A stretch of DNA of 64,000 bases from Myxococcales bacterium. GTDB taxonomy: Bacteria; Myxococcota; Myxococcia; Myxococcales; Myxococcaceae. Both the position numbers and the translations under genes were made by a program. The DNA lies in assembly GCA_030681895.1 (NCBI GenBank), contig JAUXRI010000078.1, forward strand, positions 62,001 through 126,000. Reading direction: 5' to 3'. Below are positions 25,518 to 34,303 of this stretch, piece after piece. Position 1 is the first letter of the stretch; every line of letters starts with the position of its first letter. The notes under the pieces are model-generated. The model saw nothing but the letters and a program-made list of their open reading frames with translations, was not told where the DNA came from and ran no database searches.

Positions 25518-26797
25518 TTGATCTTGAACGAGTCGCCGCTGAGCTTGCGCTGGTCTTCGAGCTTCACCTGCACCTGCGCCAGCTTCTCTTTGAACTTCAC
25601 GTTCGACGATTCGTACATCAGCGCGCTCTTGAGGTTGCGCTCGGCGGCCGACCACTGCTGGCGCTCGATCTCCTGCAGGGCCGTCTTGTAGAGCTGCCGG
25701 CCTTTGGGCGTGGTGCCGAACTCCTCTTCGACGACCTTCTTGGCCTCGGCCTTGAGCTCGGCCTCGGACGCCTCGCTGTACCGGAGCTTCGCCGCGCGGT
25801 CGGGCGCGTTGATGTCGACGAGGTATTTCTTCCGCTTCGCGTCGTCGCGGAGCACGTAATACGCCTCGGTGATGCGCCGGTAGATCGCGCCGATGTCCTC
25901 CTTCACCTTGACGTCGGTGAGGTGGAAGATCCGATCGGGGTGATAGATGCGGCTGTCGCGGTAGAAGCTGCGCTTGATCTCACCAGCACCCGCGCTTTGC
26001 GGCAGCTGCAGGAGCTGGAAGTAGTCCTGCCCGTCGAGCCCGTCCGCGATGATCGCCAGCTGCTGCGCTTGTTGCGGCGTGACCTGCTCGACGGCGCCCG
26101 TGGCGGGGAGCGGGCTGGCGCGCGTCGCGATCGCCACCGGCGCGACTGCCGGCGCGACTGCCGGCGCACGTGGAGCCCCGACGCCAGGCGGGCCGCCCGA
26201 GAACGGGGGCGCGATGGGCTCGAGAGACGGTGGCGGCTGGGAAGGCACGGGCTGCTGGTAGGCGGGGGCGATGACGGACGGCGACGAGGGTCGGGCGGCC
26301 GACGGTGGCGCCGCCACTGGCTGCGGGTAGGCCGGGGCGATGATCGCGGCAGACGAGGTGCGTCCGCTGGGGGCGGGTTGCGGGAGCGCAGGAGCGACGA
26401 TGCCAGGTGAGGTCTGCGGTCGTGTCGAGCCCGGCGCTCCCGGCGGCGGGGGCACGGGGCGGGCCCCAGGCGCGCCCGGAGGCGGTGGCACTCGTGGCGC
26501 TGGGGCTCCCGGTGGCGCAGGGACGCCCGGCGGCACTCTCTGGCTCACTGGCGTCAGGCTCGGCGCCTGAGTCGCAGGGAGGGCGGTGGTCACCCTCGGC
26601 CCTGACGGTGCAATCGACGGTGCAATCGACGGCGCAATCGACGGCGCAATCGACGGCGCGATGGACGGCGCAATCGACGGGGGCCGGACCGGTGCGATGG
26701 TTGGCGTCACGGCGGGCCGAGCCTGGGTCGGCGGACGGACCTGCGGCACCGGAGGAATGCCCGGGGGTTTGCCGTTCTGGTCGTCTGGTGGCGCCAT
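25514..26797 (-). CDS. J-domain protein with Pro-rich N-terminal half and TPR-like C-terminus
   Basis: Residues 1 to about 240 are Pro/Ala-rich and low complexity, including six tandem PSIA units. A J-domain follows (DYFQLLQLPQSAGAGEIKRS onward) with the essential HPD at 286-288. The last 80 residues have a helical repeat-like segment (YKTALQEIERQQWSAAERNLKSAL) resembling a TPR pair. J-domain proteins stimulate the ATPase of Hsp70. The gene lies 14 bases downstream of the Hsp70-like gene, so it is very likely that chaperone's dedicated partner. The Gly/Phe and zinc-finger domains of classical DnaJ are absent. Confidence 0.85.
   Translation of the reverse strand: MAPPDDQNGKPPGIPPVPQVRPPTQARPAVTPTIAPVRPPSIAPSIAPSIAPSIAPSIAPSIAPSGPRVTTALPATQAPSLTPVSQRVPPGVPAPPGAPAPRVPPPPGAPGARPVPPPPGAPGSTRPQTSPGIVAPALPQPAPSGRTSSAAIIAPAYPQPVAAPPSAARPSSPSVIAPAYQQPVPSQPPPSLEPIAPPFSGGPPGVGAPRAPAVAPAVAPVAIATRASPLPATGAVEQVTPQQAQQLAIIADGLDGQDYFQLLQLPQSAGAGEIKRSFYRDSRIYHPDRIFHLTDVKVKEDIGAIYRRITEAYYVLRDDAKRKKYLVDINAPDRAAKLRYSEASEAELKAEAKKVVEEEFGTTPKGRQLYKTALQEIERQQWSAAERNLKSALMYESSNVKFKEKLAQVQVKLEDQRKLSGDSFKIK
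26609..26680 (-). repeat. Tandem repeat: 6 units of 12 bases coding PSIA
   Basis: Six units of a 12-base motif (plus-strand cgcaatcgacgg) code for PSIA repeated in the Pro-rich part of the J-domain protein. One unit is diverged (cgcgatggacgg) but still codes PSIA. Confidence 0.85.
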
Positions 26798-26811
26798 CGC
26801 AGTGAGTCAGC

Positions 26812-28407
26812 TCAGGCCGGTGACGGAAGGTCCCGGTGGTTGGCGAGCTGCATGCCTTCGTTGTCCTTCATGGACTTCTGAATGTCGTTCTCGGAGAGGC
26901 CTGACGAGAGGCTGATGGTCGTCGAGGTGCGCTGACCGGTCTCTTGATCGGTGGCGGCGACGTTCACGATGCCGTTGGAGTCGATCTCGAACGTCACGTC
27001 GATCTTCACGTCGCCGCGGTAGCCGATGCGGAAGCCGGCGAACTCGAACTCACCGAGCAGCTCGCACTCTTCGGCGCGGTTGGACTCGCCCTGGTAGACG
27101 CGGATCTTCACCTTGTCCTGGCCGTCGCGGCTGGTGGTGAACGTCTTCGACTTCTCGATCGGAATCGGGGTGTTCTTCTCGATGATCTTCTCGGTGTAGC
27201 CGCCCACCGTGCCGATGCGGAGCGAGAGCGGGGTGACGTCGACGAGGAACGTCTCGGTGCGCTGATCGACGAGGGCGTGGGCCTGCAGCGCGGCGCCGAG
27301 CGAGACGACCTGGTCGGGGTCGACGCCCGCCATCATCTCCTTCGAGAAGTAGTGTTTCACCGAGTTCGAGATGATCGGCAGGCGCGTCGGGCCACCAACG
27401 AGGATCACCGCGTCGACGTCGGCCGCGGTCATTCGCGCGCTCTGGAGCGCCTCGTCACACACCTTGAAGGTGCGCTGCACCAGGTCCATCACCATGCGGT
27501 TGAAGGCGTCCTGGGTGAGGGTCTGGGTGAGATCGATGACGTTGTTGTTGACGTCCTGGCAGATGCCCGCGCAGTGAATGGTGGCGACGTTCGCCTGGCC
27601 GACGTCGATCTTCGCGCGCTCGGCGGCCTCTTTGAGCATCTGCAGGCAGTACTTGTTCTGCCGCAGGTCGAGCTTGTGGCGCGCGAGGAAGTCGTCGGCC
27701 AACCAGTTCATGATGCGATCGTCGAAGTCGTCGCCGCCCAGGTAGGTGTCGCCCGCCGTCGAGAGCACCTCGAAGACGTCTTTGCCGATCTCGAGGATCG
27801 ACACGTCGAAGGTGCCGCCGCCGAGATCGTACACGACGACCCGCTGGTTCATGTCGCGGCCGAAGCCGCACGCGAGCGCCGCCGCCGTGGGCTCGTTCAA
27901 GATGCGCAGCACGTCGAGGCCTGCGATGCGGCCCGCGTCTTTGGTGTCCTGGCGCTGGTTGTCGTTGAAGTACGCGGGCACCGTGACGACGGCCTTGGTG
28001 ACGGGCTGGCCAAGGTAGCTCTCGGCGATCGCCTTCATCTCCTTGAGCACCAGGGCCGAGATCTCGGGCAGCGAGAACGTTCGCCCACGCACCGTGATGC
28101 GCACCGAGTTGTTCGGGCCTTCGACGCTCTTGTACGGCATCACCGACTGGGCCTTCTTCACCTCGTCGGAGAAGAAGAAGCGGCCGATGAGCCGCTTGGC
28201 CGAGTACACGGTGTGCTCGGCGTTCGTGATGATGTTCTTCTTGGCGGCGTTGCCGACGAGCACCGAGCCGTCGTCGAGGAACGACACGACCGAGGCGTGC
28301 GTCAGCTCTCCCCATTCATTCGGGAGCACGGTGGGTTGGCCGTTGATGACGGCCGAAACGCACGAATACGAGGTGCCAAGATCAATGCCGACGGCAATTT
28401 CCGACAT
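26812..28407 (-). CDS. Hsp70 (DnaK-like) chaperone lacking the C-terminal lid
   Basis: The actin-like ATPase domain is complete: GIDLGTSYSCVS (phosphate 1), VVTVPAYFNDNQRQ, VVYDLGGGTFDVSILEI (phosphate 2) and AVILVGGPTRLPII (adenosine). The substrate-binding beta sandwich is present (VTPLSLRIGTVGGYTEKII to GIVNVAATDQETG). The protein stops at residue 531, about 100 residues shorter than DnaK, so most of the alpha-helical lid and the EEVD-like tail are missing. Paralogous DnaK-like proteins occur in myxobacteria, some linked to motility (SglK). It heads the cluster with the J-domain protein and CvpA. It is not the housekeeping dnaK, as no grpE or dnaJ lies beside it. Confidence 0.9.
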   Translation of the reverse strand: MSEIAVGIDLGTSYSCVSAVINGQPTVLPNEWGELTHASVVSFLDDGSVLVGNAAKKNIITNAEHTVYSAKRLIGRFFFSDEVKKAQSVMPYKSVEGPNNSVRITVRGRTFSLPEISALVLKEMKAIAESYLGQPVTKAVVTVPAYFNDNQRQDTKDAGRIAGLDVLRILNEPTAAALACGFGRDMNQRVVVYDLGGGTFDVSILEIGKDVFEVLSTAGDTYLGGDDFDDRIMNWLADDFLARHKLDLRQNKYCLQMLKEAAERAKIDVGQANVATIHCAGICQDVNNNVIDLTQTLTQDAFNRMVMDLVQRTFKVCDEALQSARMTAADVDAVILVGGPTRLPIISNSVKHYFSKEMMAGVDPDQVVSLGAALQAHALVDQRTETFLVDVTPLSLRIGTVGGYTEKIIEKNTPIPIEKSKTFTTSRDGQDKVKIRVYQGESNRAEECELLGEFEFAGFRIGYRGDVKIDVTFEIDSNGIVNVAATDQETGQRTSTTISLSSGLSENDIQKSMKDNEGMQLANHRDLPSPA

Positions 28408-28537
28408 GGTGGCGAAGACTACTCAAGTGCCGGGCCTTGCGTGAATTTGTTGCGGCACACCCACTTCAGTCAGGGAGGCCGGGAAGCGGGCTGCCAGATT
28501 GTCAGTTGAAGGGTCAGCGGCCGAGAATAGGGACGTC

Positions 28538-29344
28538 ATGACGCGCCTGTTTGCCATCGCCACTTCCGACCCGACGTTGATGCGCTGCGAGCTCGCGCGC
28601 GCGAGGTCGCTCGTGACGCTCGATGACGAAGGCCTGGTGCTGGGGCTCGGCGCCTACGACGACGCCCAGCTCGTGCAGCGCCGCTATGGCGTGGGGGCGA
28701 CACGCGCCGACATGTGGGAGCAGCCCAGCTCCGAGACCGCCCTGTATGCCGCCGACACCCCGCCCATCGGCCGCCCGCTGGAAGACGTCGCCCAACCCTT
28801 TCGCATGCGGCAGTGGCTCTTCGCGATGGCCGGTCTGCTCCCGTCGGCGAGCAACGCCACGAGGGAGCGGCTCGCCGAGCAGCTGCCCGACTTCCTCCAG
28901 CGTTCGCTCAGAGGGCCTGCCGTCGAAGAGGCGGTGTTCGCGACCTTCCTCGCCGAGCTGCGGAGCCTGGGCCGAACCGAAGATCCCGAGCTCCCCGCGC
29001 CGCTCGCGGCGCAGCTGTTGTCTCGCACCGCTCAGCACGTCGAAGACGCCGCGGGCCAGGCGCACCGGGCGTCGGTCGCGATGCTGGCCACCAACGGCCG
29101 CATCGTCATCGCGACCGCCCGAGGTGACGCGCCGCTCTTCTACCGGTTGCTCGAGGGCGAAGGCGCCTGCGCGCGGTGTGAGCTGACCGGCGACGAGAAG
29201 GCGGCGACCGCGCTGGTCCGCGATCACCGTCGACGCCGCTCGGTGGTGTTCTCGAACGCGCCGGTCAAGCCGGAGCAGTGGGTCCAGGTCGTCGGCGGTC
29301 ATTCGATCGCCGTGGGCCGGTCGCTCCAGCTCCAGACGGTCTAA
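28538..29344 (+). CDS. Class II glutamine-amidotransferase-like protein without the nucleophilic Cys
   Basis: The 268-residue protein starts MTRLFAIATSDPTLMRCEL, close to the N-terminus of class II (Ntn) glutamine amidotransferases, which is MCRLFG. It also keeps the terminal SVVFSNAPVKPEQWVQV and GHSIAVGRSLQL arrangement of that family. The catalytic Cys2 is replaced by Thr. After Met removal an N-terminal Thr would remain, and Thr is a nucleophile in other Ntn hydrolases, so the protein may be active in another way or be a pseudoenzyme. The gene is divergent from the Hsp70-like gene and convergent with the protease gene. The call rests on sequence resemblance by eye. Confidence 0.6.
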   Translation: MTRLFAIATSDPTLMRCELARARSLVTLDDEGLVLGLGAYDDAQLVQRRYGVGATRADMWEQPSSETALYAADTPPIGRPLEDVAQPFRMRQWLFAMAGLLPSASNATRERLAEQLPDFLQRSLRGPAVEEAVFATFLAELRSLGRTEDPELPAPLAAQLLSRTAQHVEDAAGQAHRASVAMLATNGRIVIATARGDAPLFYRLLEGEGACARCELTGDEKAATALVRDHRRRRSVVFSNAPVKPEQWVQVVGGHSIAVGRSLQLQTV

Positions 29345-29346
29345 CT

Positions 29347-30075
29347 TCAACGGGCGAAGAAGCTCGCGTCGAGCACCTGCACCAGCAGGTTCGCGGCGGC
29401 GTGAAAGAGCGCGGCGCCCACCACCGAGCCGGTGCGCTCCCGCATCCACGCGAAGAGCAGGGCAGGGAAGAACACGGCCAGGCGCCACACCTCGAAGATC
29501 GCCAGGTGACCCAGCGCGAAGAGCAGCGCCGTCAACCAGAACGCCGGCCCAAGCCTCGCGCCGAAGAACACGCGGCCTTGCGGCCAGGCGTCGCGCAGGC
29601 GGGTCTGCAGGTAGCCGCGATAGAAGAACTCCTCGGGCAGCGCGACGACGAAGGTCTGATCGATCACCCACTCGAGGAACCGGTCGGGCAGCCGGAACGA
29701 GAAGCGCGGAACGCCCACGTACGGCGTGACGAGCTGCACGAGCGCTCCCGGCAGATGCGGCAGCACGTAAATGAAGCCGACGTACACCGCGATGAAGAGG
29801 GGGAAGACGACGGCGCTGACCGCGAAGAACTGCTTCACGTCACGGCCCAGCGTTCGGGTCGACAGGCCGAAGTCGCGGTAGTCCTCGCCGCGCACGCTCA
29901 TTGCCAGCACGGGCAGGTAGAGGAAGCCGACGGTGGCGACGAGCTTCGCGGCGGGGCGGTAGACCAGCCATGCGACGAGAATGGCTCCGAAGCCGAGGCA
30001 CCAGACGACGAGCGCCTCGCGCACCGCCGACTGCGTGAGCCACCGCTTGTCGATCAGGACACCAGCCGCTGCCAC
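29347..30075 (-). CDS. CPBP-family intramembrane metalloprotease
   Basis: The three Abi/CPBP motifs are clear: LPEEFFYRGYLQTRL (motif 1, EExxxR), FALGHLAIF (motif 2, FxxxH) and FHAAANL (motif 3, HxxxN). About seven hydrophobic helices surround them. Relatives include eukaryotic Rce1, which cleaves prenylated proteins, and bacterial immunity or anti-sigma-processing proteases. The start is uncertain: I chose GTG at 30075, which overlaps the end of the FHA gene by 22 bases and has GAGG nearby. A later GTG at 30024 is possible. It is probably cotranscribed with the FHA and kinase genes. Confidence 0.8.
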   Translation of the reverse strand: MAAAGVLIDKRWLTQSAVREALVVWCLGFGAILVAWLVYRPAAKLVATVGFLYLPVLAMSVRGEDYRDFGLSTRTLGRDVKQFFAVSAVVFPLFIAVYVGFIYVLPHLPGALVQLVTPYVGVPRFSFRLPDRFLEWVIDQTFVVALPEEFFYRGYLQTRLRDAWPQGRVFFGARLGPAFWLTALLFALGHLAIFEVWRLAVFFPALLFAWMRERTGSVVGAALFHAAANLLVQVLDASFFAR

Positions 30076-30533
30076 AGCCCCTCGGAGGTCTGGAACGTCA
30101 ACGTCACCTGGCCCGCCTTGATGATCGAGCCGTCGCGAAGGGGCATGCGCATGCCGGCCTTCAGCTTCAACCCTTCGACGGTCGTCCCGTTCCTCGAGCC
30201 GGGGTCCTCGATCGTCCACCGGCCGTCTGGCGTGCGGAACAGGCTCAGGTGATGGCCCGACAAGGTGCCGTCGTTGAGCTCGATGTCGACGTCGTGGGAG
30301 CGGCCGATCGTGACCGTGAGCTGGGCCGGCAGACCGATGGCGAGCGCTTCGGCGCCTTTGGCGGGAGCGGCCTGCGCGGCCTCAGCCACCGACCCGAGCA
30401 CCAGCGTGCTGGCGCGCGGCGCCTTCCAGGCGCCTGCTTCCCACACCAACCAGTCACCAGCGTGCTGTCTGTTGAAGGCGTCGCGGCCCGTCGCGCTGGT
30501 TCGTTTGAGCGCAGAGAGCAGGTAGCTCTTCAC
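30054..30533 (-). CDS. FHA-domain protein
   Basis: The C-terminal half is a forkhead-associated domain with all landmarks: IGRSHDVDIEL, SGHHLSL, WTIEDPGSRNGT and a final LTFQTSE strand. FHA domains bind phosphothreonine. The N-terminal 65 residues hold LLSALKRTSATGRDAFNRQHAG and DWLVWEAGAW, with no known fold. Its ATG overlaps the kinase stop by four bases. The protein may therefore bind the kinase or its substrates and link phosphorylation to the protease encoded downstream. Confidence 0.9.
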   Translation of the reverse strand: MKSYLLSALKRTSATGRDAFNRQHAGDWLVWEAGAWKAPRASTLVLGSVAEAAQAAPAKGAEALAIGLPAQLTVTIGRSHDVDIELNDGTLSGHHLSLFRTPDGRWTIEDPGSRNGTTVEGLKLKAGMRMPLRDGSIIKAGQVTLTFQTSEGLWQRLVS

Positions 30534-32377
30534 GCCGGCACTCCATCACGGAGCTTCTTGAGCAGCTGAATGCGACGCTGGTGGCAGGTGAGGTTCAGCG
30601 GGTCGAGAAAGAGCGCCGCTTCGACGGCGTCGACGGCTTCCCGCAGCTGGCGGCTGCTCTCGTACGCATTCGCGGCGAGCAGCTTCACGTAGGCGCCGCC
30701 CGAGGCGTTCGGGTTGGCGGCGAGGTGGCTGGTGCGCAGGCGCTCGAGATCGACCACCGTGAGGCCGGCCTGCAGACACCGCATCACGCCGCGGAAATTG
30801 CCGCGGTTGGCGTCGAACTCGGCGCGGTGCATCGGGTTGCCGAGCACGTCGGCAGCGGCCTTCACGCGCTGGATCGCCGCGTCGAGCTGCGAGCGTTGGT
30901 TCGAGGAGATCGTCGCCTGCCCTGCGCGCTCGAGCTCGTGAATCGCCTCGCGGGCGCGGGTGCGGACCTCGGAGGACTCCGCGTCGGTCGAGACGCCGAT
31001 GACCACGTAGTGATCGCCGTTGATGCGCTGGCGGAAGTGCTCGAGCACCTTCTCGGTCTCGGGGTCGTCGCTGGCCGAGATGGTGGCCTTGGGCATCTGG
31101 CTGACGGGCAGGCCCTGAATGAGGCGCGTGACGGTGTCGCGGAGCACCGGCGTCAGATCGACGAACTGCACGCCGAACCCGCTCGACATGCCCCAGGCCT
31201 TCGCCTGTTCCGCGGTGACGTGCCGCACGACTTCTCCGAGGAGCATGCCGCCGCCCTCGGTCAGGGTGATCTTCACCTTCGAGAACAGGGCCGGCAGCGG
31301 CGACTCGGCCGCGAGGAACATGCCTCCGCGAGAGATGTCGGTGCAGGTCAACGTGCCGAGCGAGCGGCCGTCGACGGTCTCGACGGCGGCGGTGAACTTC
31401 GCCGCGAAGCGCGGTTGGGCCGGGCCCTTGGCCGGTGACGTGGTGAACGCTGGCGGCGGCGGCGGCACCCCGGGCTTTGGTGGCGGTGGCGTCGCGATGG
31501 CGACGGTCGTCGAGGTCTTCGCGACCCAGTCGAGGACCTCTTCGAGGGCTTTGCCGAACTCGGCGGCTGACTGGAACCGATGGGCAGGGTCCTTCGCCAT
31601 CGACTTCATGATCACGTCGCTCAGCGGCACGGGCACCGACGGCACGACCTCGTGCGGTGGCTTCGGCATCTGCATGCGGTGGGCTACGAGCAGATCGGTG
31701 AGCCCTCGCTGGGGGAAGGGAAGCCGCGCGGTCGCCATCAGCCACGCGATGCACCCGAGGCCATAGATGTCGGCGCGGCCGTCGACCGGTTGGCTGTTCG
31801 CCTGCTCCGGAGACATGAACTCGGGCGTGCCGACGATCAACCCTGCGGCGGTGTGCTGATCGGCGCGCTCGGTGTCGAGGAGCTTCGCGAGGCCGAAGTC
31901 GAGCACCTTGACGAAGTTCTCCTGCTTGCCGCGCCGCATGATGAAGATGTTCTCGGGCTTCAGATCGCGGTGCACGATGCCCGCGTCATGCGCGGCCTGC
32001 AGCGCGTCGCAGACCTGCAGCAGAATCGGAATGCTGGTGGTCGCGGGGATGGGCGCCGTCATCAGGTAGTTGAGCGGCTTGCCCTCCAGGTACTCCATCA
32101 CGAGGTAGTACCGATGCGGCGGCACCACGTTCATGTCGAAGATGTTGACGATGTTCTCGTGGCCGATGAGGTTGACCGCGCGCGCCTCGGCGTAGAACCG
32201 GGCGACGAGGTTCTCGTCGGTGGCCAGGCGCTCCATCAGCACCTTGATGGCGACGCGGCTGGCGATGACGGTGTGCTCGCCGAGATAGACCGTGCCCATG
32301 CCGCCGCGGCCGATCACCTTCGTGATTCGAAACGAGCCGATCGTCTGACCGACCAGGCTTTCAGTGGCGGCGGCCAT
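30530..32377 (-). CDS. Serine/threonine protein kinase with PilZ-type and J-like C-terminal regions
   Basis: The kinase domain (about 16-280) has the glycine loop GRGGMGTV, VAIK (Lys45), HRDLKPEN (136-142), DFG (160-162) and GTPEFMSPEQ, so it should be active. A Pro-rich linker follows. Residues about 323-422 look like a PilZ domain (DISRGGMFLAAE, GFGVQFVDLT), which often binds cyclic di-GMP. Residues about 450-525 resemble a degenerate J-domain (YVVIGVSTDAESSEVRTRARE, NPMHRAEFD) and the end is helical, TPR-like. No membrane segment is seen, so the kinase is cytoplasmic. It is coupled to the FHA gene. The J-like region may recruit Hsp70; this is inference. Confidence 0.9.
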   Translation of the reverse strand: MAAATESLVGQTIGSFRITKVIGRGGMGTVYLGEHTVIASRVAIKVLMERLATDENLVARFYAEARAVNLIGHENIVNIFDMNVVPPHRYYLVMEYLEGKPLNYLMTAPIPATTSIPILLQVCDALQAAHDAGIVHRDLKPENIFIMRRGKQENFVKVLDFGLAKLLDTERADQHTAAGLIVGTPEFMSPEQANSQPVDGRADIYGLGCIAWLMATARLPFPQRGLTDLLVAHRMQMPKPPHEVVPSVPVPLSDVIMKSMAKDPAHRFQSAAEFGKALEEVLDWVAKTSTTVAIATPPPPKPGVPPPPPAFTTSPAKGPAQPRFAAKFTAAVETVDGRSLGTLTCTDISRGGMFLAAESPLPALFSKVKITLTEGGGMLLGEVVRHVTAEQAKAWGMSSGFGVQFVDLTPVLRDTVTRLIQGLPVSQMPKATISASDDPETEKVLEHFRQRINGDHYVVIGVSTDAESSEVRTRAREAIHELERAGQATISSNQRSQLDAAIQRVKAAADVLGNPMHRAEFDANRGNFRGVMRCLQAGLTVVDLERLRTSHLAANPNASGGAYVKLLAANAYESSRQLREAVDAVEAALFLDPLNLTCHQRRIQLLKKLRDGVPA

Positions 32378-32423
32378 GAGTTCGTCGCGACTGTATCGAA
32401 CGCATGGAGACGTGTGGCGTTTT

Positions 32424-34217
32424 TCAGTCCCGTCGGATCGCCTTCAGGAAGCCCTTCACGTCGCGGGTGTTGACGACGTCTTGAACTCGCGCCCAGCCCT
32501 TTCGGGCCGAGGCGAGCGCGAAGGGCAGGTGCGCCGAGAGCTCGTTCACCGAGTGCGCGTCGGTGCTGATCGACAGCTTCAGTCCCCGCTCCAGCGCCTT
32601 GCGCACATGCTCGGGCGACAGGTCCATGCGATCGGGGCAGCCGTTGACCTCGATGGTGATCTTCTTCTTCGCGGCCTTGTCGAGGATCTCGTCCATGCGC
32701 ATCGGCGCGGGCTCGCGTTTGTTGATGAGCCGGCCGGTGGGGTGCCCCCAGATGTGAAGGAAGGGGTTGTCGAAGGCGTTGAGCACGCGCTTCGTCATCT
32801 GATCTTCGTCCTGGCTGTAGCGCTGGTGAATCGAGCCGATGACGACGTCGAGCTGCTCGAGCACCGAGTCGGGGTAGTCGAGGCGGCCGTCTTCGAGGAT
32901 GTCGCTCTCGATGCCCTTGAGCAAGCGAATGCCCTTCACGGTCTCGTTGACGCGATCGATCTCGTCCCACTGTTGTTTGAGCCGCTCGAGCGTGAGCCCG
33001 CCGGCGTAGCCCGATGTCTGGGAGTGCTCGGTGACGGTGAAGTACGTGAAGCCGAGGGCCTTCGCGGCGCGCGCCATCTCCTCGAGCGAGTTGACCCCGT
33101 CGCTCCAGGTGGTGTGGGAGTGCACGTTGCCCTGAATGTCCTTCGCGGTGACGAGATCGGCCGGGAGCGTGTGCGCGAGCGCGGCCTCGATCTCGCCCCA
33201 GTCTTCGCGGAGCTCCGGCGGGACGAACTGCATGCCGAGCAGCGCGTACAGGTCGGCCTCGTCGCGAATCGGGAGCTTGGCTTCGGCGCTCTCGTGTTTG
33301 GCGACGCCCGCTTTGGCGGCGGCGTTCTGGCCTTCTTTCATGCGGAAGACGCCCCACTCGCTGATCGTGAGGCCCTTCTCGAGCGCGAGTCCACGCAGCT
33401 TGATGTGGTGGGCCTTGGAGCCGGTGAAGTGGTGCAGCGCCGAGGCGAAGTCTTCGTCGGGGAGCACGCGCAAGTCGACCTGCAGGTCCGTCTCTTTCAG
33501 GCGAACGGACGACTTCGACTCGCCGGCGCCGATCAGCTCGGCGATCAGCGGGAACTTCTGGAAGTGGGCGAACACGGGCTGCGGGTCCGGAGCGGCGGCG
33601 ATGATGTCGACGTCGGCGACGGTCTCTTTCTGTCTGCGTACCGAGCCTCCCAGGCTGGCGCGCGTGACGCCCGGAGCCTTCTTGATCCACTCGAGCAGCG
33701 CATCGGCCTGTGGGAGCACGTCGGCCAGCTTCTTCCGCCCTCCTGTCGACGCTGCGCGCCGGGCGATCTCGAGCCCGTTGAGGAGCTTCTCTTCGGTCTT
33801 CTGACCGAACCCCTTCATCCCGCGCACCTGCTGGTCGCGACAGGCCTTCTCGAGGTCGTCGAGGCTGCCGACGCCGAGCTGATCGAACAACGCGCGCGCC
33901 TTCTTCGGGCCGAGATCGGGCACCGTCATCAGCTCGAGGATCTTCGGAGGAAAGCGGGCCTTGATCTCGTCGAGCGCCGTCATCTTTCCGGTGGTGACGA
34001 GCTCTTCGATCTTCTTCGCGATGCTCTCGCCGATGCCTGGAAGGCTGGTCAGCTTCTGTTGCTCCACGAGGGCGCTCAAATCCTCAGAGAGCCCAGCGAT
34101 GCGCTCGGCCGCGATGTCGTACGCGCGCACCTTGAACGCGTTCTCGCCGTTGAGCTGCAGGTAGGCGCCGAGATCGCGAAGGGCCTTCACCACCACCGAC
34201 TTGTCCGCGGTCACCAT
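32424..34217 (-). CDS. polX: DNA polymerase X family protein with PHP domain
   Basis: The N-terminal 330 residues are a family X polymerase: helix-hairpin-helix segments (LTSLPGIGESIAKKIEEL, VPDLGPKKARALFDQL, MKGFGQKTEEKLL), then GGSVRRQKETVADVDII and TDLQVDLRV with the catalytic Asp residues. A PHP domain occupies about 360-597, with NVHSHTTWSDGVNSL, TEHSQTSGYAGG and IWGHPTG as metal ligands. Bacterial PolX enzymes fill gaps in base-excision repair, and the PHP part has 3'-5' exonuclease activity. The 597-residue length is typical. It is the only gene of its unit. Confidence 0.95.
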   Translation of the reverse strand: MVTADKSVVVKALRDLGAYLQLNGENAFKVRAYDIAAERIAGLSEDLSALVEQQKLTSLPGIGESIAKKIEELVTTGKMTALDEIKARFPPKILELMTVPDLGPKKARALFDQLGVGSLDDLEKACRDQQVRGMKGFGQKTEEKLLNGLEIARRAASTGGRKKLADVLPQADALLEWIKKAPGVTRASLGGSVRRQKETVADVDIIAAAPDPQPVFAHFQKFPLIAELIGAGESKSSVRLKETDLQVDLRVLPDEDFASALHHFTGSKAHHIKLRGLALEKGLTISEWGVFRMKEGQNAAAKAGVAKHESAEAKLPIRDEADLYALLGMQFVPPELREDWGEIEAALAHTLPADLVTAKDIQGNVHSHTTWSDGVNSLEEMARAAKALGFTYFTVTEHSQTSGYAGGLTLERLKQQWDEIDRVNETVKGIRLLKGIESDILEDGRLDYPDSVLEQLDVVIGSIHQRYSQDEDQMTKRVLNAFDNPFLHIWGHPTGRLINKREPAPMRMDEILDKAAKKKITIEVNGCPDRMDLSPEHVRKALERGLKLSISTDAHSVNELSAHLPFALASARKGWARVQDVVNTRDVKGFLKAIRRD

Positions 34218-34303
34218 GCAGACAGAATACTCACCTCACACTCTGGCGCCGAGCCTCATTCAACCGAGCGGGGAGCCTTGAAGGTGGCTAGGAAGCCGCT
34301 CGC

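Noticed and set aside
26812..28407. Housekeeping dnaK
   Set aside because: The protein lacks the lid and there is no grpE, dnaJ or hrcA neighbour. It is better read as a paralogue.
26944..28509. Plus-strand open frame of over 500 codons
   Set aside because: It is antisense to the Hsp70-like gene and has only low-complexity His/Val/Arg-rich sequence.
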